A stretch of DNA of 64,000 bases from DMER64 sp964554535 (GTDB lineage: Bacteria > Bacteroidota > Bacteroidia > Bacteroidales > UBA932). Below the pieces are notes generated by a model, which was not told the origin of the DNA, made no database searches, and saw only the letters and a list, made by a program, of their open reading frames with translations. The translations under genes were made by a program, and so were the position numbers. The stretch is from the NCBI GenBank assembly GCA_964554535.1, contig CAZKPB010000001.1, forward strand, positions 181,048-245,047. The letters are read 5' to 3'. How positions within the stretch are numbered: the first letter of the stretch is position 1; each line of letters begins with the position of its first letter. Below are positions 8,591 to 16,466 of the stretch, one piece after another.

Positions 8591-9106
8591 ATGAGAACGC
8601 TCTCCGCCTTATTGCGCCTTGCCTGTGTAACCCTTGCCCTGTGCTGCTGCACCCAGTGCTGGTGGTATTCCTTTTCCGGAACGTCCATAGACCCGGCGGC
8701 CCAGTCCATCAGCGTGGGGTATATAGAAAACCGAGCGGAACGGGTCAATCCCGCACTGAGCAATACCCTTACCGAGGCTCTCAAAGACAAATACACCAAA
8801 CTCACCCGGCTGTCCGTGCTTTCCGAGGGGGGCGACTACGCCGTCACCGGAGAAATCACGGGATACGATATCAAGCCTATGGCCGTCACCTCTGATGAAG
8901 TGGCCTCGCAGTCGCGTCTGACAGTCAATGTCAGAATCAAATTTGAAAACAAATTGAATGAGAAAGAAAATTTTGAGAAGAGTTTTTCAAGCTACGAGGA
9001 CTACGCCACCACCCTGTCTTTTGACAGCGCGGAAGCCACTCTGGTAGACGCCATTGTGGAAAAAATCGTGGAAGATATCTTTAACGCCACCGTAGCCAAC
9101 TGGTAG
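8591..9106 (+). CDS. lptE: LPS-assembly lipoprotein LptE (Bacteroidetes type)
   Basis: A 171-residue exported protein expected to plug the LptD barrel and help insert lipopolysaccharide into the outer membrane. A hydrophobic signal with several cysteines (ACVTLALCCCTQC) precedes CWWYSFSGTSI, the start typical of Bacteroidetes LptE. The exact lipidated Cys (18-20 or 23) is uncertain because none gives a perfect lipobox. The body contains a short alpha/beta domain (VGYIENRAERVNPALSNTL, then YAVTGEITGY). It starts 7 bases after the activator stop and is 3 bases from the next gene. The lptD gene is not in the window. Confidence 0.85.
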   Translation: MRTLSALLRLACVTLALCCCTQCWWYSFSGTSIDPAAQSISVGYIENRAERVNPALSNTLTEALKDKYTKLTRLSVLSEGGDYAVTGEITGYDIKPMAVTSDEVASQSRLTVNVRIKFENKLNEKENFEKSFSSYEDYATTLSFDSAEATLVDAIVEKIVEDIFNATVANW

Positions 9107-9109
9107 AAT

Positions 9110-9937
9110 ATGGACGCTGCTGCATTCTATAACAATTACCTTACCGCCGGGACGGAAGATCTGGCCGGCTACGGATTTGCATTGCAAGAGACCGTCAACC
9201 GCTACCCGTGGTTTTCGCTGGCTCACCTGCTGTTGTTCAAATCGCTTTGTGCGCTGGGAGGCGACGCCTACCTGTCTCAGGCGGAGAAGGCCGCGGCATA
9301 CGCTTACCGGCGCGCCGTGCTTTTTCAGATCGTAAGGGACACCCGCCAAAAGGCGCTGCAGACCGAAGAAGAATGGTTTACCCTTGACTTTGATTCCGAA
9401 GAAGAAGTGACGCAGAGTCGGATAGCAGTGGCCCTTGAAACGGCACCCGAAGAAGTGCCCCCGCAGGGGCCGGAGGTAGCACTGGAAGTTACCGCAAGTG
9501 GGGAAGTGGCTGTAGAAACAAAAATTACGGGGCCGGACAGTACCGGTGGCCTTGACCGGGCGGCACAGCGTGAGATTGTACTGGAAGCTCCCTCGCGGCG
9601 CGTGTTTTTGGTGGGGGCCGACTATTTTGGCAAGGCCGATATGGCACAGGTAACCTTGGACGACTCGGCGCCCGTGGACCGTTTTATACGTCAACAGCCG
9701 CGTTTTACGCAGGTCTTCAAGAGGCCCGGAGAAGAAATTGATGTGGAACAACAGGAGCAGTCGCCGGCTCTGGCCGACGACGATTGTGTAACAGAAACCC
9801 TGGCACGCATTTATGCACAGCAGGGCTATAACAAGTTAGCCATATCGTGTTACGGAAAACTTATTTTGTTATATCCAAAAAAAAGCAGTTACTTTGCGAC
9901 CCTTATAGAAGAAATTAAGGAAAAATCAAATTCGTAA
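9110..9937 (+). CDS. Conserved Bacteroidetes hypothetical protein between lptE and secG
   Basis: A 275-residue soluble protein with no signal peptide or membrane segment. The N-terminal 100 residues are helical and aromatic (NRYPWFSLAHLLLFKSL). A low-complexity acidic middle is rich in Glu, Pro and Val, and a conserved C-terminal block (ETLARIYAQQGYNKLAISCY, then GKLILLYPKKSSYF) looks like one TPR unit. Genes with this C-terminus occur at the same lptE-secG position in other Bacteroidales, but I know of no assigned function. It begins 3 bases after lptE and ends 13 bases before secG, so it is co-transcribed. Confidence 0.75.
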   Translation: MDAAAFYNNYLTAGTEDLAGYGFALQETVNRYPWFSLAHLLLFKSLCALGGDAYLSQAEKAAAYAYRRAVLFQIVRDTRQKALQTEEEWFTLDFDSEEEVTQSRIAVALETAPEEVPPQGPEVALEVTASGEVAVETKITGPDSTGGLDRAAQREIVLEAPSRRVFLVGADYFGKADMAQVTLDDSAPVDRFIRQQPRFTQVFKRPGEEIDVEQQEQSPALADDDCVTETLARIYAQQGYNKLAISCYGKLILLYPKKSSYFATLIEEIKEKSNS

Positions 9938-9950
9938 ACCATATAAAACT

Positions 9951-10319
9951 ATGTATACCGCTATTGCCATCCTTATTGTTATTGCAAGTATTCTATTAAC
10001 CCTTGTGGTGTTGGTACAAAATTCAAAGGGAGGCGGATTGGCCGCTAATTTTGCCACGGGCAACGCTACCTTTGGGGTGCGCCAGACGGCCGACTTTCTG
10101 GAAAAAACCACCTGGACGCTTGCCCTTGTAATCTTGTTTCTCTGCCTGCTGGGAACCACCTTTATTTCCACCGGTCTCAACAAGAAGGCCACAGAGTTGG
10201 AACAGCGCATTGAACAAACCCAACAGCCCTCGGGCCTGCCGCAATTTCCCACTGACGGCACAGCCACCGATGCAGCAGGTGCCACCACAGAACCGGTAAC
10301 CGAAGTCCCTATTGAATAA
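9951..10319 (+). CDS. secG: Preprotein translocase subunit SecG
   Basis: A 122-residue small membrane protein that supports the SecYEG channel. Two hydrophobic helices (about 4-24 and 50-68) flank the conserved loop NSKGGGLAANFATGNATFGV, the hallmark of SecG. The Gln/Thr/Pro-rich C-terminal tail is variable in this phylum. It is the last gene of the operon and is followed by the hairpin terminator at 10363-10393. Confidence 0.93.
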   Translation: MYTAIAILIVIASILLTLVVLVQNSKGGGLAANFATGNATFGVRQTADFLEKTTWTLALVILFLCLLGTTFISTGLNKKATELEQRIEQTQQPSGLPQFPTDGTATDAAGATTEPVTEVPIE

Positions 10320-10362
10320 ATCCGGACAGTATGCTATAATACAGTATCCTATACTATTTTGG

Positions 10363-10393
10363 CGGGCAACAATAATTTGTTGCCCGTTTTTTT
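10363..10393 (+). terminator. Rho-independent terminator of the lptE-secG operon
   Basis: CGGGCAACA-ataatt-TGTTGCCCG is a perfect 9-bp stem followed by seven T. The end of the T run (10391-10394, TTTG) also serves as the possible -33 element of the next promoter. Confidence 0.92.
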
Positions 10394-10420
10394 GTAATGT
10401 CAAAAAAAAGATTAACTTTG
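10391..10420 (+). promoter_or_regulatory. Promoter of lipoprotein copy 2
   Basis: TTTG at 10391-10394, 18 bases, then TAACTTTG at 10413-10420. This fits both the -33 and -7 Bacteroidota consensus elements at normal spacing, and is the best complete promoter in the window. The -33 half is built from the terminator T run. Confidence 0.7.
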
Positions 10421-10463
10421 ACATTGAAAATTAATCATTAACTAATTAAAACATCAAGCATTT

Positions 10464-11156
10464 ATGAAAAAATTATTATCTTTTTTTGCCATCGCCTGTG
10501 GCGTAGTGCTGTTTGCTTCTTGTGAAAGCTCGGAAGCGATTACCCGTAATCTGTTGGAACACAGAGGTTACAATTATAATTTGGCATATGCCGCACAATT
10601 TGTTGATGAATATTGCCAAGATGTAACGGACACTCTTGTAGGTCTCCATGATGGCGACACTGTCTACACCGGCCGTTTTTTCCGGTTGGAACTTTACACC
10701 CCCGGAATCGCCGTGGATACCACAGAATACGGTGACACCGTGTACACCTATCCTGCTGACAAACGTTTTGCCCTCATAGGCATAACCCTTCTTTCCCCGG
10801 GATTGGACCGCATTTGTGAAGGGACTTATGAAATTAACGATGGGCTCTTTGTTTCTACCAAAAATGTGTGGCCAATACCTTCGGCAGTTTTCTTCCAAGC
10901 GTCTAACGCTATCATTTTTAGAGACACGGTAGGTATGGATTGGGGCCCCTCTACCAAAGTGGCTGATCCGTATATGTTTGAATACACGGCTCCTGTACCA
11001 ATAGATAGCGGTACTGTAGAAGTAAAAAGAGGTATGATGAATTACGACATTATCATTGACGCCAAAGACTATGATGATAATCCGGTGCATGCACGTTATA
11101 CAGGCATTGTTCCCAAACGGTCTTTCCTTATTCCTGAATTTTGGTTGCCGTTGTAA
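10464..11156 (+). CDS. Small lipoprotein of unknown function, copy 2 of an inverted pair
   Basis: A 230-residue exported protein with the same signal and lipobox (LFASCESSEAITRNLL) as the gene at 4865-5587. It shares long identical blocks with that gene, such as YNYNLAYAAQFVDE, FRLELYTPGIAVDTTE and LLSPGLDRICEGTYEI. The middle (about 135-165) and the extreme C-terminus differ: this copy ends in EFWLPL rather than the Trp-rich tail. The pattern suggests a duplication followed by diversification of exposed segments. It has its own promoter and terminator, so it is a single-gene unit. Function is unknown. Confidence 0.85.
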   Translation: MKKLLSFFAIACGVVLFASCESSEAITRNLLEHRGYNYNLAYAAQFVDEYCQDVTDTLVGLHDGDTVYTGRFFRLELYTPGIAVDTTEYGDTVYTYPADKRFALIGITLLSPGLDRICEGTYEINDGLFVSTKNVWPIPSAVFFQASNAIIFRDTVGMDWGPSTKVADPYMFEYTAPVPIDSGTVEVKRGMMNYDIIIDAKDYDDNPVHARYTGIVPKRSFLIPEFWLPL

Positions 11157-11181
11157 TTATTACAGCACGCCTTCTCTCCAT

Positions 11182-11207
11182 AAGACCCCGCCGCGGCGGG
11201 GTCTTTT
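11182..11207 (+). terminator. Terminator between lipoprotein copy 2 and lepA
   Basis: AAGACCCCGCC-gc-GGCGGGGTCTT is an 11-bp stem followed by T5 on the plus strand. It terminates the lipoprotein gene. On the minus strand only two T follow, so it is at best a weak terminator for lepA. Confidence 0.85.
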
Positions 11208-11224
11208 TATGCGCGGTGCAAGGG

Positions 11225-13012
11225 CTAATCCAACTTGAGGACCGCCATAAAGGCGCTCTGCGGCACTTCCACGTTGCCTATCTGACGCATACGACGTTTG
11301 CCCTTTTTCTGTTTTTCAAGCAACTTGCGCTTGCGGGTGATATCCCCTCCGTAGCATTTGGCCGTCACGTCCTTGCGTACGGCCTTTACCGTTTCCCGGG
11401 CAATAATCTTGGCCCCGATGGCGGCCTGGATGGCAATATCAAATTGTTGGCGGGGAATCAGGTCCTTCAACTTCTCGCACATACGGCGGCCAAAATCGTA
11501 GGAGTGGTCGCGGTGAATGAGGGAAGACAAGGCGTCCACCGGCTCGCCGTTGAGCAGAATATCCAGTTTCACCAGATCTGCGGTATCATAGCCGGTAAGG
11601 TGATAGTCAAAAGAAGCATAGCCGCGTGAAATACTTTTGAGTTTGTCGTAGAAGTCAAACACAATTTCCGCCAGCGGCATCTTGAAGGTCAGTTCCACCC
11701 GGTCCGCCGTAAGGTAATGCTGGTTGGACAGCACCCCGCGCTTGTCCAGGCAAAGTTTCATAATGGGGCCAAAATAGTCCGCCTTGGAAATCACCTGGGC
11801 ACGGATGTAGGGCTCTTCTATATGGTCAATCAGCGTGGGGGCGGGCAGTCCGGAAGGATTGTGCACGTCCACCACCTCCTGCTGGGTGGTATATACCTTA
11901 TACGATACGTTGGGCACCGTGGTGATGACGTCCGTGTCAAACTCGCGGAAAAGACGTTCCTGCACTATTTCCATGTGCAACAGGCCCAGAAAGCCACAAC
12001 GGAAACCAAAGCCCAAGGCCAGGGAAGATTCGGGCTCAAAGGTGAGGGAGGCGTCGTTGAGTTGCAATTTTTCCAAAGCGGCGCGCAAGTCTTCATAGCC
12101 GTCCGTGTCTACCGGATACAGCCCGGCAAACACCATAGGCTTTACTTCCTCAAAACCGGCAATGGCTTTGGAGCACGGACGGTCCACCGAGGTGACGGTA
12201 TCCCCCACTTTCACCTCGGCGGCCGTTTTGATGCCGGAAATGATATAACCCACGTTGCCGGCCTGCAGCTGGTCACGCGGATGCATATCCAGTTTGAGGA
12301 TGCCGACCTCGTCGGCCAGGTATTCCTTGCCCGTGTTGAAGAACTTAACCTTTTCCCCGCTACGCAATGTGCCGTTGAAAATTTTGAAATACGCAATGAT
12401 ACCGCGGAACGAGTTGAAGACCGAGTCAAACAGCAGGGCCTGCAGCGGGGCGGAAGGGTCTCCCTGCGGTCCCGGCACCCGTTCCACAATGGCGTCCAGT
12501 ACGGCGGGTACACCTTCTCCGGTACGGGCGCTCACGCAGAGAACGTCCTGCGGGTCACAGCCCAGCAAATCCACCACCTGGTCCCTTACGGTGTCCACCA
12601 TGGCGGCTTCCATATCTATCTTGTTGAGTACCGGAATGATTTCCAGATTGTGCGCAATGGCCAGGTAAAGATTGGATATGGTCTGCGCCTGCACGCCCTG
12701 GGTGGCGTCCACCACCAGCACAGCTCCCTCGCACGAGGCTATGGCGCGGGACACCTCGTAAGAAAAATCCACGTGGCCCGGGGTGTCAATAAGGTTTAAC
12801 GTATAGGTCTCACCCTTAAAGACATAATCCAATTGGATAGCGTGCGACTTTATAGTGATGCCCTTCTCTTTCTCCAACTCCATATTATCCAGTACCTGAG
12901 CTTCCATTTGCCGTTTGTCAACCGTATTTGTCAATTCCAGCAAACGGTCTGCCAGCGTACTTTTCCCGTGATCGATATGGGCAATGATGCAAAAATTTCT
13001 AATGTTCTTCAT
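11225..13012 (-). CDS. lepA: Elongation factor 4 (LepA), ribosomal back-translocase GTPase
   Basis: A 595-residue translational GTPase that acts on stalled or mis-set ribosomes. G1 is AHIDHGKST, G3 is DTPGHVDF with the catalytic His, and G4 is NKID. The LepA-specific C-terminus is present (GGDITRKRKLLEKQKKGKRR). The ATG at 13012 (MKNIRNFCIIAHIDHGK) is chosen over an in-frame codon 69 bases upstream because it matches the family N-terminus and follows the TATCTTTG -7 box at 13021-13028 by eight bases; the longer reading would put the promoter inside the gene. It diverges from the transketolase operon. Confidence 0.96.
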   Translation of the reverse strand: MKNIRNFCIIAHIDHGKSTLADRLLELTNTVDKRQMEAQVLDNMELEKEKGITIKSHAIQLDYVFKGETYTLNLIDTPGHVDFSYEVSRAIASCEGAVLVVDATQGVQAQTISNLYLAIAHNLEIIPVLNKIDMEAAMVDTVRDQVVDLLGCDPQDVLCVSARTGEGVPAVLDAIVERVPGPQGDPSAPLQALLFDSVFNSFRGIIAYFKIFNGTLRSGEKVKFFNTGKEYLADEVGILKLDMHPRDQLQAGNVGYIISGIKTAAEVKVGDTVTSVDRPCSKAIAGFEEVKPMVFAGLYPVDTDGYEDLRAALEKLQLNDASLTFEPESSLALGFGFRCGFLGLLHMEIVQERLFREFDTDVITTVPNVSYKVYTTQQEVVDVHNPSGLPAPTLIDHIEEPYIRAQVISKADYFGPIMKLCLDKRGVLSNQHYLTADRVELTFKMPLAEIVFDFYDKLKSISRGYASFDYHLTGYDTADLVKLDILLNGEPVDALSSLIHRDHSYDFGRRMCEKLKDLIPRQQFDIAIQAAIGAKIIARETVKAVRKDVTAKCYGGDITRKRKLLEKQKKGKRRMRQIGNVEVPQSAFMAVLKLD

Positions 13013-13020
13013 AATCTGCG

Positions 13021-13062
13021 CAAAGATAATATTTTTATAAAAAGTAGATTTATTTACCTTTG
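13021..13062. promoter_or_regulatory. Divergent -7 boxes for lepA and the transketolase operon
   Basis: The minus strand has TATCTTTG at 13028-13021, eight bases before the lepA ATG. The plus strand has TACCTTTG at 13055-13062, six bases before the transketolase ATG at 13069. With 26 bases between them the two promoters must overlap in their upstream halves. Both transcripts would have almost no leader. Confidence 0.6.
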
Positions 13063-13068
13063 CGTGAT

Positions 13069-13917
13069 ATGAATACAACATCTATTAATGTACCGGATTT
13101 GGCATCACAAATCAGACGCGATATTATTCGTATGGTAGCCGGGGCCGCAAGCGGCCATCCGGGAGGTTCGCTCAGCAGCACGGACTTTATGTCCGTCCTC
13201 TTTGCGGAATTTTTGGAACAATCCCCCAAGACTTGGAATCGCGAAGGCAAGGATCAGGATATGTTTTTTCTTTCCATTGGCCACATTTCCCCGTTGTACT
13301 ACAGTCTGCTGGCCCGCAACGGGTACTTTCCCGTAGCCGAACTGGCCACATTCCGTCGTCTGGGGAGCCGGCTGCAAGGTCACCCCTGTGTGGAAAGCGG
13401 TCTGGCAGGCATTCACGTGGCCAGCGGATCACTGGGCCAGGGCCTTTCCGTTGCTTGCGGAGCCGCCTTGAGCAAACGAATCAATGCAGACCCTCACCAC
13501 GTATATGCCCTTATGGGGGACGGCGAGAGTGAAGAAGGCCAGATTTGGGAAGCCGCCCTATTTGCCGGCCACCATAAATTGGACCATCTGATTGGAATGA
13601 CCGACTGGAACCACCAGCAGATTGACGGTCCGGTGGACCAGATTGGCGGCGTTGGCGACCTGCGTGCCAAATGGGAAGCTTTTGGCTGGAGAGTCCTGGA
13701 AGCCGACGGCCATAATTACGACGCTATCCGCAATGCCTTCCGCACCGCCCTTATGCCGGACGCAGAAAGCCGTCCCACAATGATTCTGATGCACACCAAT
13801 ATGGGACAGGGCGTGGACTTTATGTGCGGTACCCATAAATGGCACGGCAAAGCGCCCAATGCAGAACAGGTTGAAAAAGCCCTGGTGCAATTGAAAGAGA
13901 CATTGGGTGATTATTAA
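13069..13917 (+). CDS. Transketolase, N-terminal (thiamine diphosphate-binding) subunit
   Basis: A 282-residue subunit of a split transketolase, which moves two-carbon units between sugar phosphates in the non-oxidative pentose phosphate pathway. It shows SGHPGGSLSSTDF, GSLGQGLSVACGAALS and the thiamine diphosphate motif MGDGESEEGQIWEAA. The start is the ATG at 13069 (MNTTSINVPDLASQIRRD). An in-frame TTG nine bases upstream lies inside the -7 box and is rejected. The C-terminal half is the next gene, 32 bases downstream. Confidence 0.94.
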   Translation: MNTTSINVPDLASQIRRDIIRMVAGAASGHPGGSLSSTDFMSVLFAEFLEQSPKTWNREGKDQDMFFLSIGHISPLYYSLLARNGYFPVAELATFRRLGSRLQGHPCVESGLAGIHVASGSLGQGLSVACGAALSKRINADPHHVYALMGDGESEEGQIWEAALFAGHHKLDHLIGMTDWNHQQIDGPVDQIGGVGDLRAKWEAFGWRVLEADGHNYDAIRNAFRTALMPDAESRPTMILMHTNMGQGVDFMCGTHKWHGKAPNAEQVEKALVQLKETLGDY

Positions 13918-13949
13918 ACCGCAGGTGGCAGCAATAAAAATTTACAGTT

Positions 13950-14900
13950 ATGAATTTTGAAAATACAGGAAATAAAGATACCCGCAGTGGCTTTGGTGCC
14001 GGCTTGTATGAAGCGGGACGCGCCAATTCCAATGTAGTTGCACTGTGCGCAGACTTGATTGGTTCCCTCAAGATGGAGGCCTTTGTGGCCGAGTTCCCCC
14101 AGCGTTTTGTCCAGTGCGGCATTGCAGAAAGCAATATGGTGGGCGTAGCCGCCGGTATGGCCGTGGCCGGAAAAATCCCCTTCATAGGTACATTTGCCGA
14201 GTTTGCCAGCGGCAGGGTATACGACCAGGTACGCCAGGCCGTCTGCTATTCGCAAACCAATGTTAAGATTGCCGCCTCGCACGCCGGAATCACCCTGGGT
14301 GAGGACGGAGCCACCCACCAGACCATGGAAGACATTGCGCTGATGCGCGCCTTGCCGCATATGGTGGTCGTCAACCCGTGCGACTACAACCAGACCCGCC
14401 AGGCCACACTGGCTGCCGCCGCCTGGAAAGGCCCCGTATACCTGCGTTTTGGCCGTCCTTCCGTAGCCAACTTCACCCCGGTGGATATGCCCTTTGAAAT
14501 TGGCAAAGCCTGGATGATGCAGCCCGGAGAAGACATTACCATTCTGGCTACCGGCCATATGGTATGGGAAGCACTGGAAGCCGTAAAGACTTTGGCCGCA
14601 GAAGGCGTCAAGGCTGAACTCATCAACATTCACACCATCAAACCTTTGGACGTAAAGGCAGTCCTTGACTCGGCCCTGAAAACGGGTGCCGTGCTGACGG
14701 CAGAAGAACACCTGGTCAGCGGCGGTTTGGGCGAACTGGTGGCCGGTGTACTGGCTACCCACTGTCCCACTCCCATGGCCATGGTGGCAATGGAAGACGG
14801 TTTTGGTCAAAGTGGAACCCCCAGACAATTGATGGATTTTTATGGATTAAACGCCGCCACAATTGTCACAAAGGCACAAAACTTGTTGCGCAGCAAATAG
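13950..14900 (+). CDS. Transketolase, C-terminal (pyrimidine-binding) subunit
   Basis: A 316-residue partner of the preceding gene. It has the pyrimidine-binding domain (QRFVQCGIAESNMVGVAAGM with the catalytic Glu), SHAGITLGEDGATHQ, and a transketolase C-terminal domain (LATGHMVWEALEA, then EEHLVSGGLGELVA). DXS-like enzymes are excluded because the protein is split and has the transketolase-type C-terminus. It is followed 12 bases later by an ECF sigma factor on the same strand. Confidence 0.93.
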   Translation: MNFENTGNKDTRSGFGAGLYEAGRANSNVVALCADLIGSLKMEAFVAEFPQRFVQCGIAESNMVGVAAGMAVAGKIPFIGTFAEFASGRVYDQVRQAVCYSQTNVKIAASHAGITLGEDGATHQTMEDIALMRALPHMVVVNPCDYNQTRQATLAAAAWKGPVYLRFGRPSVANFTPVDMPFEIGKAWMMQPGEDITILATGHMVWEALEAVKTLAAEGVKAELINIHTIKPLDVKAVLDSALKTGAVLTAEEHLVSGGLGELVAGVLATHCPTPMAMVAMEDGFGQSGTPRQLMDFYGLNAATIVTKAQNLLRSK

Positions 14901-14912
14901 TTTTGCGCAACC

Positions 14913-15437
14913 ATGAGTGACAGGGAAATTCAGGACATTTGCCGGCAGGGCCGCCTGGACGTGGCTTTTGAAGAAGTCGTGCGCCAGTACCATCAACGGT
15001 TGTACTGGCACATCCGCAAAATGGTCTGTAACCACGAGGACGCCAACGATGTGCTGCAAAACACCCTCATCAAGGCGTGGACCGGATTACCCCTGTTCCG
15101 TTGGGAAGCCCAACTGTACACCTGGTTGTACCGTATAGCCACCAATGAAGTACTCTCTTTTTTAAAGAAAAACAAAGTCAACACAGAAGATCTGGAAGTA
15201 TTGTCCTGCTCGGGCGAGGCAACCCTTTTTGACGGGGACCATATCCAGAAGGCCCTGCAGAAAGCCATAGCCTGTCTGCCGGACAAGCAACGGCTTGTTT
15301 TCAATATGCGCTATTTTGATGAAATCAAGTACGAAGACATGTCCGAGATTCTGGGCACCTCCGTGGGGGCACTGAAGGCCTCCTACCATCACGCCGCCCA
15401 GAAAGTGGAGGCCGCCATGAAAGAAATGTTGCTTTGA
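14913..15437 (+). CDS. ECF-type RNA polymerase sigma factor
   Basis: A 174-residue sigma-70 family factor. Region 2 spans about 18-85 (YHQRLYWHIRKMVCNHEDAN, then DVLQNTLIKAW and WLYRIATNEVLSFLKKNK). Region 4 spans about 115-170 (ACLPDKQRLVFNMRYFDEI, then YEDMSEILGTSVGALKASYH). No region 3 is present. It starts 12 bases after the transketolase subunit and is followed by two small envelope proteins, the usual position of regulators of such sigma factors. The two downstream products probably modulate it. Confidence 0.93.
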   Translation: MSDREIQDICRQGRLDVAFEEVVRQYHQRLYWHIRKMVCNHEDANDVLQNTLIKAWTGLPLFRWEAQLYTWLYRIATNEVLSFLKKNKVNTEDLEVLSCSGEATLFDGDHIQKALQKAIACLPDKQRLVFNMRYFDEIKYEDMSEILGTSVGALKASYHHAAQKVEAAMKEMLL

Positions 15438-15474
15438 TTAAACTATTCAACCCGTTATTTATCTAAACACTGAA

Positions 15475-15948
15475 ATGGAGCAAGAAGATAAATTGAAAGA
15501 AGATAGCCTTTTAGCAAACCCGCATTTAAAAGAGAATCCTTTTACCGTGCCCGGTGGATATTTTGAAAGCGTGGTGGCACAGTGGACGGTTGCCAAAAAA
15601 GCCGGGGAGGTATCCCAAACGCTTCCGGAGGCCAAAAAGACAAACCGTTTATGGACTTTTATCAAACCTTCTCTTTCTCTTGCCGCCGGTTTTGCCCTTT
15701 TGTTCGGTCTGGGGTACGGCACCATGAAGCTCACCCGCACACAGCGCCTTACAGAAGAAGATACTCCGGATGAATTCTCCGCATTGTATGAATACGTAAA
15801 TCGTTCCACCGTACGTGATTTTCTGGAAAATCAACCGGTAGAACCGGATTACGCTTCACTGAGTCTGGATGATATGGTGGAATACCTGAGCTCGCAGGGA
15901 GTGGATGTGGAGTCTTTAGTTTTGTCTTCGGTTATGGATTATGAATAA
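15475..15948 (+). CDS. Putative single-pass membrane protein linked to the ECF sigma factor
   Basis: A 157-residue protein with a cytoplasmic N-terminal half containing NPFTVPGGYF, a motif common in Bacteroidetes proteins encoded next to ECF sigma factors. One transmembrane helix lies at about 64-82 (LSLAAGFALLFGLGYGTM), followed by an acidic C-terminal region outside the membrane. Topology and position fit an anti-sigma factor, but no zinc-binding anti-sigma motif is visible, so the role is inference. It ends 8 bases inside the start of the next gene. Confidence 0.7.
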   Translation: MEQEDKLKEDSLLANPHLKENPFTVPGGYFESVVAQWTVAKKAGEVSQTLPEAKKTNRLWTFIKPSLSLAAGFALLFGLGYGTMKLTRTQRLTEEDTPDEFSALYEYVNRSTVRDFLENQPVEPDYASLSLDDMVEYLSSQGVDVESLVLSSVMDYE

Positions 15949-16450
15949 CTCTTTGGTTATGAGACGTATATATTTATTAATTACTTGCTGTATAGTTTCT
16001 TTGAGCGGTTTGTGGGCCCAGAACCTGCAGGAAAGGCCCCTGGACCCAAAAGCAGGATGGGAGGCCATCAGGGCCCAGAAGGTAGCCTTTATGACCCAGC
16101 AAATTGATTTGACCAGTGAAGAAGCGCAAAAATTCTGGCCCGTTTACAACGAGTGGGAAAAACAGTTGGGCTTTGTATCTGCCAAACGTGACCGCTATGA
16201 AGGGCAAATGAAAAGAGCCCTTGCCTCTCCCACCCCCAACGTGGCTCCTTATTTAGACTCTTATGTGCAGACTTTCCAAGAAGAACAGAACCTGCGCAAC
16301 AGTTACCACGCCAAATTCTGCGCCATTCTCTCAAAAGAAAAAGTGGCCAAGCTCTATATGGCGGAAGAACGTTTCCAGAACAAACTGCTTAGGGAGTGGA
16401 TGGAACAACACATTAATGAAAGGACGGAAAAGGAAAAATCCAGAAAATAA
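15941..16450 (+). CDS. Periplasmic Spy/CpxP-like protein downstream of the ECF sigma factor
   Basis: A 169-residue exported protein. The signal peptide ends at about LSGLWAQ; the start may be the ATG at 15941 or the one at 15959 (MRRIYLL). The mature part is helical and contains VAFMTQQIDLTSEEAQKFWP and VYNEWEKQLGF, a pattern typical of proteins annotated in Flavobacteriia as sensors of ECF-type sigma factors and related to the LTxxQ Spy/CpxP fold. It probably senses envelope conditions. The gene converges with the tRNA methyltransferase gene, with 16 bases between. Confidence 0.75.
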   Translation: MNNSLVMRRIYLLITCCIVSLSGLWAQNLQERPLDPKAGWEAIRAQKVAFMTQQIDLTSEEAQKFWPVYNEWEKQLGFVSAKRDRYEGQMKRALASPTPNVAPYLDSYVQTFQEEQNLRNSYHAKFCAILSKEKVAKLYMAEERFQNKLLREWMEQHINERTEKEKSRK

Positions 16451-16466
16451 TTTAAGCGGGACGGCC

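Noticed and set aside
11717..12799. 360-residue plus-strand open frame opposite lepA
   Set aside because: It lies wholly inside the well-supported lepA gene and its His/Gly/Val-rich translation is typical of an antisense shadow.
13914..14828. 304-residue minus-strand open frame opposite the transketolase C-subunit
   Set aside because: It overlaps a gene with clear transketolase motifs; the translation is Gly/His-rich shadow sequence.
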